Origin: Purshia tridentata
Lineage: Eukaryota > Streptophyta > Magnoliopsida > Rosales > Rosaceae
Length of the DNA: 46,717 nucleotides
Direction of reading: 5' to 3'
Assembly: GCA_003254885.1 (NCBI GenBank)
Contig: QANT01008682.1
Coordinates: 1-46,717, forward strand
The notes beneath the pieces are model-generated. The model made no database searches and was not told where the DNA came from. It saw nothing but the letters and a program-made list of their open reading frames with translations. Below are positions 1-9,211 of the stretch, one piece after another. A program made the position numbers and the translations under genes. The number at the start of each line of letters is the position of its first letter. The first letter of the stretch is position 1.

Positions 1-335
1 TAAAAGAAATATTTTCTATAAAAAAAAAAAATAATTATCTAACCTGAAAATATGGAAGCAGCTGGGTTGGAGGCAGCTTGGAGTTGTCTAAAGAAGATAA
101 GAAAATCACGTTGGGTAGGTTTTGAGATTTTTTGTTAAGGGCAATTTTGGATATTCAACTAAACTGCTGGATAGTTTTGGAATCAAAACATATATTCCTT
201 TTCTCCATATTCCTTTTCTCCCCAATTCATTCCAAACCCCCCACCGGAATTGAACTCCTCCAAAATAAGGGATTGAATTCCCAAATGAATGTGGGCCCCA
301 CCATTTTTTTTTCCTTTCCAAAGTTTAGTAAACAT

Positions 336-409
336 GGGAAAGGCAATGGAAATCATTCCCAAATGCAAGTAAACGCATGAATGGGAATGATTCCCATTGT
401 TGCCTTTCC
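336..409. repeat. Imperfect inverted repeat (foldback, MITE-like)
   Basis: Two arms, 336-360 and 383-409, are imperfect reverse complements: each holds GGAAAGGCAA and ATCATTCCC when read in the same sense, separated by 22 nt. The 12-mer TTAGTAAACATG occurs on both sides (about 325 and 419). This looks like part of a small non-autonomous element. I cannot define its true ends. Confidence 0.5.
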
Positions 410-789
410 GATTACGGATTAGTAAACATGCCCTAAGAGAGGAGAAAAAATTGGACCGGCCTATAAATTACTCTTAATTTTATGGATCAATTTTAATTTT
501 GAACTATTATTAGTTTTTTAATTTTATTTTTGAGAAATGATAAATGTCTTTCAAAACCATGCTCTCAACTGTTAAATGTTTTCACACAAAAGGAGTGTAA
601 ATAATAGCTTTCTTATTTTTTACGTAACAAAAGATAGATTACTGCTCATTCGCTGTTTACTCTATCTTGTTTGAATTTAGTTATATGGATGTAAAATGGT
701 TAGGAATGGTTGGCCTTTGTTCTAATTAATGATGATTACAACTCTAAATGCACTTAAGTAAGCTGTCTTAAGATTGCAAGCGAATATTT

Positions 790-871
790 CACAAAATTAG
801 TTTCCAAAGAGTATGAGTAGTGTGAAAAGCCACAAAATTAGTTTCCAAAGAGTATGAGTAGTGTGAAAAGC
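790..871. repeat. Two-copy 41-bp tandem direct repeat
   Basis: Positions 790-830 and 831-871 are identical 41-bp units starting CACAAAATTAG, one directly after the other. No gene is near. It is probably a replication-slippage duplication and a likely length polymorphism. Confidence 0.9.
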
Positions 872-912
872 CTTAGAGCTTATGTTAGAAGAGCAAAAAA
901 CCTTAAAGCTTA

Positions 913-977
913 TGAGTATATTGCATTTCATGTACAGTAAAAAGCAAATTCACTACGTATGAAATGCAATATACTCA
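913..977. repeat. Perfect 19-bp inverted repeat with 27-nt loop
   Basis: Arms 913-931 (TGAGTATATTGCATTTCAT) and 959-977 (its exact reverse complement) enclose a 27-nt loop. A transcript from either strand would fold into a perfect 19-bp hairpin. No flanking duplication or transposase is visible. It could be a degenerate foldback element or a small-RNA hairpin; the sequence alone cannot decide. Confidence 0.8.
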
Positions 978-2098
978 GTTTTAATGGAAAATACGTAAAA
1001 TTCATCATATAGTAAGTTACACGTTCTAAGCCAGAATAGCCCTAGATTCATCCGATTGGTGCCCTAATGATGCAAAACAATTCACTTGAGCTAATTCTAC
1101 GGGTTTGATGTTAATTAAATAAAAGAAATTTTTGTAATTTTCTAGAGTTTTACAGGTGGTTTACAACTTGACATAGTGTACACTTTTATGGTGTCTATGC
1201 ACCTTTAGAATCTTGGTGGCCCAGAATACGTCACTTTTTGATAGACCTGGGCATCGGAGAGCGTATCTGAGTCTGTAAAAGAATGTGCAACGAGTGGGAC
1301 ATTGAGACTCACAAATCACAATCAGAATGGAAAAAGACTACCCTATAATGATAACTACCCTTTTTAATGTATCTAATTTCATGGCCTACCATAAAGAATC
1401 AGAAATGCTTACCAAACGGAAATAACGAATGAAATTTTTTGGATGCAATCATGTCTAAATCGTTCCTTTACTATATCAGATTACCTGATTGACAGTTGAA
1501 GATTAAAAAACAAGCATTATATACAGAGTGTATGCAAGGAAAAATTATAAGAAACGGCATGAGGGATCATGGATTGCTATGACTCTGCCCACATCTCACA
1601 TGACCCTTCTGTTGTCAGCCTCTAAACCCAGATCAGTCAAGTTCTTAGGAGTAAAGAAACTGAAAATTTGGTACTAATTGATAATTCTTAGAAGTTGGGC
1701 AACAGCTACATGTACAGGTTTCATGCTAGTGGGGACTGATAGACAAAATTTTAGTATCTTTCTCTTCAACTTGACATCAGTGGACCCTTCTTTGCAGCAA
1801 GTAAAAATGAGCACCTTGAAATTAACAGATACCTCCAACAATGCAATGTGGCTAACTGCTCTACTTTGTGGAGGGAAATTGCGCTGTTTGTCCTCCTATG
1901 TCATTCTTATTGTCTTTACGAGAAAAATAATAATAATTCTGCTGAATTTTTTTCCCTTTTCTCACAGAAAAAAAAGTAAGCATAGAATTAGATTACATTC
2001 ACAATGAGCCTCATTTTATTGAAAATGACAACATATTCAAAATTTCAAGCTCGTGTAGAAACAATAGTGTTTATGGTATACAAGATCAACATATGTGA

Positions 2099-3562
2099 TT
2101 ACCGGAATGGTCTGCCTGGCTTCTCTAATACAGCAGAAAAGAAAACCTCTTTGTCATCATCTTTATCAAGCTTTGGAACAACAACCCATTTGTGCTTCTT
2201 ATACCTTAGCATCTTGATGGATTCCAAATAACCATTCAAATCCTCCTTCAAACAGAAGAAGCTGTCAATCCACAGCAATCCCCCAGGCCTCAGAACTCTA
2301 TCCCAATCATACAAAACAAAGTCCAGCAGCACAAAATCAATCCAGCCATCTAGAAACCTTGTAGTGTGGATCAAATCCAGAGTGTTATCAAAGAATGGCA
2401 GCCTTTGATTTATTGTCAAGTAAAGTGGGACAAGTCCACGAAGAGCTATCATTTCGCTAAAAGGTGCCCCGAGATTGATAGTTGCTGAGACTATAGTGAC
2501 ATTGAACTCCCTCATCCTGGCTGCAAAAGTCCCAGTTCCTACACTAAAATCCAGTCCTATCCTGACCTCGCCAGGCTTGATCTGAAGCACTTCAGGAATA
2601 AGAAAATCTGCAGTCAGATTTGAATTGGAGTCAAGATTTACATGTTTGATCCATCTGGGCATTTCATGGTGTGAAAGATTGAAGCAGTCTGCACATTTGA
2701 AGAAGCCCTTGCTAGTGTTGCTGCTAGCCAGGCAAGTGAAGTTCTTGCACCGGTATTGGCTCCACCTGACATTTCGATTATCAGGGAGCTTCCACATGGA
2801 CCCATGAATGGGGAATGGCTTGTTATAGAACTTTGGGGCTGTAGAGAAACACCTCCTCCTTGGAAGTGGATCACATCCATGAACCATTAGCTTTTGAGCT
2901 AGCCTCCAATCATCATTGCAGATGTCACCAATATCATAGGCCATGTATTCTTCAAGATCTTTCTTCATGGCAAAGCAAGCATGGCCAATGCTAGTGAAAG
3001 TTCCATTGGCTCCCATGAAATTCTGCTTCCCTAATCTATTGGGCTTGATCTTCACATACTTTCGAATCTCTTCGATCAGAAAATAATCAGCCGGCTCATC
3101 AGATTGCTGCTTCGGTTTCAAAAGAGGATGGATGTCTTTGATTTCATTGTTTAGCTTATGAGTCCCTTCAGTCCTTGGCAGAGATGTCTGCACTGATTCA
3201 ATAAGCCCCAAAATATCAGCGAGAAATGAACTGTATTTCAACACAGGTGCAGATGATGAATGGTCTGTCGCTGTGTCTCTGAACTTGTTGAGTTCTTGTT
3301 GGATTTTCTGAATAACAAGTTCAAGTGTCTTCGGCACATGGCTGTCAGTTCTGCTTTGAGTCTCTGGGTTTACATAATTGCAGATGGTATCAGTGACATG
3401 AAGTGATGGGAGAGAGTAGAATTTGGAGAAGGTACCAATGGAGAGGAGAAGAGCAAAGGTACCAATGGAGAGGAGAAGAGCAAAGGTACCCAATAAAAAC
3501 ATTGACCTGTGAACTCCTCCCCTCCATGTTCCTAACTTCATAAAAACTTTTGGTTTCCTCAT
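2099..3562 (-). CDS. SAM-dependent methyltransferase-like protein, At1g29790-type, membrane-anchored
   Basis: This intron-less frame encodes 487 aa and resembles the plant family annotated as probable methyltransferase At1g29790. The N-terminus is basic, followed by a hydrophobic signal anchor (about residues 21-46), so the protein is probably a type II membrane protein of the Golgi/ER. The C-terminal third has Rossmann-type motifs: GLDFSVGTGTFAARM at about 336-350 (SAM motif I), FFDNTLDLIHTTRFLDGW at about 390-407, and WDRVLRPGGLLWIDSFFC at about 420-437 (post-motif region). A Cys group (C272, C277, C290, C293) precedes the methyltransferase fold. The substrate is unknown. Oddity: the anchor contains two tandem GTFALLLSI units from a 27-bp DNA duplication (3437-3490). 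The ATG at 3562 is chosen because the basic and hydrophobic N-terminus follows at once. Confidence 0.88.
   Translation of the reverse strand: MRKPKVFMKLGTWRGGVHRSMFLLGTFALLLSIGTFALLLSIGTFSKFYSLPSLHVTDTICNYVNPETQSRTDSHVPKTLELVIQKIQQELNKFRDTATDHSSSAPVLKYSSFLADILGLIESVQTSLPRTEGTHKLNNEIKDIHPLLKPKQQSDEPADYFLIEEIRKYVKIKPNRLGKQNFMGANGTFTSIGHACFAMKKDLEEYMAYDIGDICNDDWRLAQKLMVHGCDPLPRRRCFSTAPKFYNKPFPIHGSMWKLPDNRNVRWSQYRCKNFTCLASSNTSKGFFKCADCFNLSHHEMPRWIKHVNLDSNSNLTADFLIPEVLQIKPGEVRIGLDFSVGTGTFAARMREFNVTIVSATINLGAPFSEMIALRGLVPLYLTINQRLPFFDNTLDLIHTTRFLDGWIDFVLLDFVLYDWDRVLRPGGLLWIDSFFCLKEDLNGYLESIKMLRYKKHKWVVVPKLDKDDDKEVFFSAVLEKPGRPFR
3437..3490 (-). repeat. 27-bp in-frame tandem duplication inside a CDS
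   Basis: Two adjacent 27-bp copies encode GTFALLLSI twice (residues 25-42) in the signal anchor of the methyltransferase-like gene; a further partial GTF follows. The duplication keeps frame and lengthens the hydrophobic segment by nine residues. Confidence 0.9.
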
Positions 3563-5075
3563 CTCTGTCTCAATGAGATGAAAAGTTCGCTAGTATCTAC
3601 AGCTGCAGAAAAGAAGAGTAATTGTTGAAGTGGTAGATAAGTAATAACAAAACATAAACCCAGTTATTTTCATCAATTCAAAACTTAAAACTACAAATGC
3701 GTTTTAGAATTTATAATATTTCTGAACTGTCCAAGGGGTTATGGGATAGGAAAAATGAGAGCAATGGTTCTATAGAAAATAAAGGGTGACAGTATCTTAA
3801 ATAGTTCAACGGAAACTCCAACCTTGAAAATGTTGGCTTGTCATATAATCTGATCAATTAAAAATGTCAGAGGCATGGAGATCAGAGTCCATGGGTTCCA
3901 TTTGTTTTATTTGATCGAAGAGTTTCTTGGGCGGAGTTCCTGAGCACTCTATCAAAAGGCAAAAGTTATTGAGAGTGATTGATTGATAACTGTTTTAAGA
4001 ATGTGGGGATCAGCACTTAATATAACTAGTTTAAAACCCCTCTCTCCTCTGCTTCCAATCACATTCTGCATTATATATGCTACCTGCTACAATAATCTTG
4101 ATGGGGTTGGACTACAAAGTGGGAGGCAAATTCTAATCAAAGCAACTACAACTTCTTTACCCCACTTGTTTACTCATCTTTCTTCAAATTTAAGATAAAA
4201 ATGTGAGGTTGGGTATTAGTCAACACATGATGGAGATCCAGTTCTATTCTACAGTTTCTACTTGCTTAGAAATCTGTTCAATATTCTTTTGTAGTTTGGT
4301 TAAGGGACATCTTGAGGATCAGCCGCAACACTAAACAACCACGTGCTGCACTGCTATTGCACAATGCTTATATTGACTTTTGCAAACTGAAGTATCCCTA
4401 TTGAGAATATACAAAAATATTTAAACTTTGGCAGCTAGTAGTAGCAGCATAGCATATGTTGAATAATAATATCTTTATCTGAAGCAGAACTAAAGTGAAG
4501 CCCAAGCAAGATTTACTGTTAGATTGGTTGACAAACCAGTAAAGTACGCTACTTGGAAACATACATGACTATGAGGCATGAACACTACATGAAATCTTCA
4601 TGAAAACCTTGCAATCAAGGATTTAACAGAAGCCTTCAAAAATTTTGAAATAAGGGTTGCAGATCACAGATTCACAGTTCAGTGAGTTCACCATTATATC
4701 AAACTCTTACATTGGCTAAAATGAAAAGCACTGTTAAGAATTCACCATGATTAACTAACAAGCAAGAAAGACAGACACAAGCTAGAGATGAATGCTTTAA
4801 GTGAAATCGAAGATCTTACTTCATCATCTCAATGAAAGTAAACATTAAACAAATTGCTTGAAACTCAATTCGTTTGTTGCATAATGTACTTCAATCACCA
4901 ATATCACACTCCAACCCCAATTCTACCAAAAAAGAAAATTTACATTTCCCAGACCAAGCAACCGAGTGACCGACCGTGCACTCTTCACACCCAACCAAAC
5001 TAACATAATTTCAAGGAAAAAAAAACCCAAAACCCAAAACAAAAAACCCAAAAAAAATAAAACCCAGACGGCCAA
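3563..5075. other. Spacer between two leftward genes
   Basis: This spacer should hold the 5' UTR and promoter of the methyltransferase-like gene and the 3' UTR of the RING gene. No further gene, RNA or clear mobile element is seen. The C/A-rich stretch at about 5020-5062 resembles plant telomere repeats only loosely and is low-complexity. Confidence 0.5.
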
Positions 5076-5675
5076 TCACCTCCTCCATCTCCGATCCGCC
5101 GCGTACTGCGACAACGGCACTACTTCCTGCAAGGGCGTGGACAGAGGGGTCGGCAGCGGCGAGTTCCGACAAACTGGGCACGACCCGTTGAGTTTGAGCC
5201 ATGCGTCGAGGCAGAAGAGGTGAAAGTAGTGCCTGCACTCCGGCATCATCCTTAACATCTCGGCATCCTTGTAATCGCACAAGCAGATCGAGCACGTAGA
5301 CGACGACTCGCCATTTTTTCCCAGTTCCTTGGAGAATTGGAACTTGGGGTAGGAGTTGATGACGCTGGGGTGAAGCCCCACGACGGCGTTATCATCGTCT
5401 TCCTGTTGCTGCTGCTCGATGTCGTCTTCGGCGACGAAGATGATGCGAGGGAGGATGACGCCGCCGTCGGAGTTGGAGTTGGGGTTGGGGTTTTGGGTTT
5501 GGGTTTGGGATTGAGAGGCACTGCGGTGGCGGGAGACGCGGCAGCAGATGTAAGAGGCGAGGAGGAGGGTGGAGAGGAGAACGAGGAAGCCGAGGGCGAT
5601 GGCTATGGCGTAGCCGAGGCCGAGGGTAGTAAGGTAATTTGGCGGGGCGGCGGAGGAGGTGGTGGGGGTGGACAT
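5076..5675 (-). CDS. RING-H2 finger E3 ubiquitin ligase, ATL67/ATL68-like
   Basis: A single-exon gene for 199 aa, the usual intron-less ATL architecture. One transmembrane helix lies at about residues 18-45. It is followed by a basic cytosolic stretch, a Q/N/P low-complexity linker (about 54-70), an acidic/Gln patch (about 83-96) and GLHPSVINSYPKF (100-112), the counterpart of the ATL GLD motif. The RING-H2 domain has all eight ligands: C128, C131, C147, H149, H152, C155, C166 and C169, with spacing C-X2-C-X15-C-X-H-X2-H-X2-C-X10-C-X2-C, plus the conserved Trp159 that contacts E2. The inferred role is membrane-bound E3 ligase activity; the substrate is unknown. The coding region is much more GC-rich than its surroundings. 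From memory, At2g46160 and At3g61550 occupy the same position next to LEA/KPHMT genes. Confidence 0.92.
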   Translation of the reverse strand: MSTPTTSSAAPPNYLTTLGLGYAIAIALGFLVLLSTLLLASYICCRVSRHRSASQSQTQTQNPNPNSNSDGGVILPRIIFVAEDDIEQQQQEDDDNAVVGLHPSVINSYPKFQFSKELGKNGESSSTCSICLCDYKDAEMLRMMPECRHYFHLFCLDAWLKLNGSCPVCRNSPLPTPLSTPLQEVVPLSQYAADRRWRR

Positions 5676-6134
5676 TGGGTGAGGAGAGGGGAAGAGGGGG
5701 CTTTAGCCATTGGAGTTGGGGGGGATTTTTTTGGGGGATTGGGGGGTGAGAGAAGGTGGGTGGGTGCTTCCAGCTGCTGCATTTAATACTAACAGAGAGA
5801 GGCATTAAATTTGGTGGGAAAATGTGAGTGGTGGTGACTGCCAAGTTACTATTTTGCTCTCTTCTTTTCATTTCTTTCCTCTTTTTCGTGTTTTTGGATT
5901 TCACTTTGTTATGGGTTTAGGCTTTTGGTGTTTGTTGGGTTTGGGCTTACTTAGAGTTATTTAAACATGTCATTAGAGTTTTAATCTTGACTGTTGGAGA
6001 TTAGTCTAATTAGGTATGTATTTGACCGGCACCATACTGATGTCTCCTATGAATCCAGACACTCTACTTGTTACTTATAAAAATTTTAGATTATGTGATC
6101 GGCACAAGATGATCGATTAAAATTTTGGCGGAAC

Positions 6135-6343
6135 AAACTATTTCGACCACTTTAAAATACTAAGTTGATCACCTTTTGATCATTAGACAATAGTTTACTA
6201 AAATGTTTATTTTATTTTAGTAGAATATTGTTGAATGGTACAAATAATATTAAGGATAATATCCAACACAAATATTTTGATAGACTATTGAATGACTCAA
6301 AAGTGATCAATTTAATAATTCACAGTGATCGGAATAATCTAGG
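6135..6343. mobile_element. Foldback MITE-like element with long imperfect inverted arms
   Basis: The left arm (about 6135-6208) and right arm (about 6268-6343) are imperfect reverse complements over roughly 65-70 bp. For example, left TTGATCACCTTTTGATCATT corresponds to right-strand TTGATCACTTTTGAGTCATT, followed in both by a CAATAGT-TA-AAAAT-like run. About 60 nt of AT-rich loop separates them. There is no coding capacity. Target-site duplications could not be fixed. Confidence 0.7.
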
Positions 6344-7166
6344 TCATTTTGGCAACAAGATTGTAGAGGTTGGACTGTCATCAAGTCCTTTTGTATGATA
6401 TGGTAGAGTTTCAAAAACTCGCTCAATTTTGTTGTTTCAGTCCCTACTACTATACAAAAAGTAAATGTTGTATATAGAGTTTTGTATACCTCATATATAT
6501 GTATACAAAAGAATAAATTCTGTATGTAACCGTTAAAACTTAAAATAGTGAGTATAAAATATTTACGTTCAACATCACGCCTTTCGGTGAATATGCACTC
6601 TACTAATTTTCTTGTTTTTTTCTAACACTCGTATAGTCGTATTATTCATTAATTTAATGAACAGTTCAACTATAGAACTTGCTCATATAAATTATTGTTC
6701 TTGATGTGTGTGATAACTTTTTCAACAAAAATACACAATCCTCTAAATGAAATAATAAAGCTGGATTCGGCAGTCCCCAAAGCGACTTTTGGAACTATAC
6801 ATGTATTAAACAAATTCCAGTGAAGCAAAAGTTGGCATCCAAACATAAAATTTAAATAATTAATTTAAAGAGACGCTTAGGAGATGTTTACGGAAGCAAG
6901 TCATCACACTAATGTAAAGACGCTTAGGAGATGTATTAGCTATCATTTTGTTGAGTATGCATTGGCCGGGCAAAATATTCGAGTGGAGTGCATGTATCAT
7001 GTATCATGTGTTAAATATTTTAATGAAAAGACACTTAGGCTCCATTTGAGATTGTAGTGAGAGACTAAAAAACTGTTGTAAGTGACAATTATAGGTCATT
7101 CACAACAATTTTAGTGTTTGGTAAAAATTCAAAAACTGTAGTGAGTGACTATTTGAAGTCACTCTC

Positions 7167-8023
7167 CAATGGCAGATCTAGGATTTTTAGTCCGGGGGTT
7201 GTAGTGTAAAAATTCTCAAAAAATAAATTGACAAAAATAGCAATAGAAAAAATAAACGATAATACCTTCGTTACAATTTATAATGAAAACAATATTACAA
7301 GTTAGTAAACTACAAATGTCTACAACGATTTTTCATATTCTAAAAACATACTATGTTCCAATTTTTCAAAGTTGTCTTTTACTAGTAACAAGTTAACAAC
7401 ACAACTAATTAAATTACTAAACTACCTAATCAATGAGTTTTTAGTTCACCAATAAAAATGAAATCAATTCAATTCAATAGATTCAAATTTCAATAGAATG
7501 AAAATTGAAAAGCCCAAGACGTCACCCGCACAAACCAAGTTGAGAGGGAGTCACCAAGCTTCGAGGGAATACTACTTGGAGGTCGGGGGTGCAGCGTCGC
7601 CGGCGATAGTTCAATCTAATTTGGGCAGCGGCAATTGGTTTGGGAGTGGGTGAGAGACTAGAGTTTTTTAATCTCACTATTTGATATTTGTTAATTGGTA
7701 GTTTTGTTTATTTTATTAGTTTTTTTTTGTTTAAAACCTGGCCTCAAAACGACGTCGTTGGGCAGGCAACTTTAAAAAAATTAGATAGTCACTGTTTGAG
7801 TCTTCTTCTTCCACAGCTTCATTCTCTATTTCTTTGATTAGTTTTAAGACCTGGTGTAGGTGCAGTCGTGCAGCAGAGTAGCAAACCACAGTCCACAACA
7901 AAAGGGTCGCGCACAGCTAGTTGGGGGAGTCAAAGTCCTCAACTCCAAAGACGTTTGGAGCCGAAACTCCGGCGTCCGAGGGGGTCGATCGACCCCCTTT
8001 GTCCCAACATGCATCTGCCACTG
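7167..8023. mobile_element. Non-autonomous hAT-like DNA transposon
   Basis: The left end CAATGGCAGAT (7167) and the inverted right end (CAGTGGCAGAT read from 8023) form terminal inverted repeats with one mismatch in 11. Weaker similarity extends to about 35 bp, including a run of five G near both ends. The flanks TCACTCTC (7159-7166) and TCACTCAC (8024-8031) are an 8-bp duplication with one mismatch. An 8-bp duplication and a CA-RTG type terminus are hallmarks of the hAT superfamily. The 857-bp interior has no transposase frame, so it would be mobilised in trans. A 20-bp perfect palindrome centred on GGTCGATCGACC lies at 7979-7998. Confidence 0.75.
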
Positions 8024-8545
8024 TCACTCACCACAGATATTGGTGTGTTTATTAACAACTGAAATGGATTTGATAATTGTTTAATATGATATCAAAAGTT
8101 TAAATATAAAAATTTTTTAATTTGAAATTTTCGGGTCTTTCATCCTCACTTATTTGTTGTTTTGCAAGGCATTTCATTTGTGAATTCATCTAAATTTGTG
8201 CTTAATTAAAAAAATGTATGTAATTAAGTTGAGAAATAAAATTTGAGAAAAAACACTTGGGACATTAAGCATTTTTAGAAATGATAGCTACAGTTGATGA
8301 CATGATGGGGAGAAGTTTGGTGATCGAGATAATTAAATTAGATGGTAATTACTCAAAAACCCAATATAAGAAAATACTAGGAACAAATAAAAAATTAAAA
8401 AGAAAGCAAAGTCCATGCTTTTACATAATATAGATATATACCGGCATATACATATAATGGGTAAACCCTATTATTATCACTAATTTACTGCAAATTCTTC
8501 TTATAATTCTACTCTACATTGAATCAATAAACAAACACCATCTAC

Positions 8546-9211
8546 CTAGAGCTTAACCTTCCTCTTACACTTTTGATCTTGAATTGCCTGGCTTGAAATA
8601 TTAACCGTCATGGTGCAATTCATTTTCACAACCACATGTTTCTTTATAATTTTCAATATCTTCACCCTCCCTGGAATTCTAGAATAGCTGGTCATGGTCA
8701 ACAACCCCGACCCCACGTCCGCCTTCAAGTTTGGGTTAGACGTGAGCCGGTCCGTGATGATATCCACGGTGATATTCATCCTCATGGTCCGCCGGGCCTT
8801 AGCCCGACCCGGTGGACCACGTGCCTCTCCTACCACCGTATCGTAATAGTACAAGGTGGTGGTGGTGTTGGTGTACCTGAACGAAGCAACGTTCGGGTTT
8901 TTCACAGACACGTCCGCCGTGAGCGATATGTTGGAGCCTGGCTTGGGGGTGGTGGTGTTGTTGATCAGCTCCAGCCTAGTGACCGTGACGCCGTTCATCT
9001 TGATCTTTGGCTCCTTCACGCGGAAGACGGTGAAGGCTAGAATTATGATCACCATGGCTTGGATTAAGAGGACGGCTGTTATGCAGCCACAACACTTGAT
9101 GAACTTCTTATGTTGAGCCTTTTTTAAGTGGAGGCCGGCGACTTCGTCGTCTTCGCTGCTCAAGCGGTGGCCGGCGGGGGCTAGGGGTCTGGCCTGCTCC
9201 TTCTCCACCAT
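8546..9211 (-). CDS. LEA_2 (NDR1/HIN1-like) membrane-anchored protein
   Basis: A single exon encodes 221 aa. A charged cytosolic N-terminus (1-36) leads through a KCCGC segment into one transmembrane helix (about 41-63), then VFRVKEPKIK and a lumenal/apoplastic LEA_2 domain with the VKNPN motif (103-107). Several N-X-S/T sites (such as N84, N94, N115) suit an extracellular domain. Family knowledge: this group (late embryogenesis abundant protein At1g64065/At2g46150-like) is plasma-membrane anchored and linked to defence or abiotic stress; the biochemical role is unclear. It is adjacent to a second LEA_2 gene in the same orientation that shares the VFR-K motif after the helix, so the pair probably arose by local duplication. 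Confidence 0.9.
   Translation of the reverse strand: MVEKEQARPLAPAGHRLSSEDDEVAGLHLKKAQHKKFIKCCGCITAVLLIQAMVIIILAFTVFRVKEPKIKMNGVTVTRLELINNTTTPKPGSNISLTADVSVKNPNVASFRYTNTTTTLYYYDTVVGEARGPPGRAKARRTMRMNITVDIITDRLTSNPNLKADVGSGLLTMTSYSRIPGRVKILKIIKKHVVVKMNCTMTVNISSQAIQDQKCKRKVKL

Larger units (their letters stand above)
1..2098. other. Spacer without a supportable gene
   Basis: AT-rich spacer. Apart from the three repeats annotated at 336-409, 790-871 and 913-977, I see no coding region with family similarity. The open frames near 1678-2231 are short, lack recognisable domains, and the last one overlaps the 3' end of the methyltransferase-like gene in antisense. Confidence 0.6.
5676..8545. other. 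Repeat-rich spacer
   Basis: This spacer contains the RING gene's upstream region, the foldback element at 6135-6343 and the hAT-like element at 7167-8023. Short direct repeats (such as GACGCTTAGGAGATGT near 6871 and 6919) and AT-rich tracts fill the remainder. I see no protein-coding gene. Confidence 0.6.

Noticed and set aside
5020..5062. ACCCAAAAC-rich tract suggesting interstitial telomere
   Set aside because: Irregular low-complexity sequence without exact repeat units.
5467..5512. TTGGGGTTTTGGGTTTGGG-like runs resembling telomere repeats
   Set aside because: They are the antisense of the Gln/Thr/Asn/Pro codons of the RING protein linker and do not match the plant TTTAGGG unit in array.
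5392..5904. Long Pro/Arg/His-rich open frames overlapping the RING-H2 gene (also on the plus strand, 5337-5786)
   Set aside because: They are shadows of the GC-rich coding region in other frames; low-complexity composition, no domain, and the RING frame explains the sequence.
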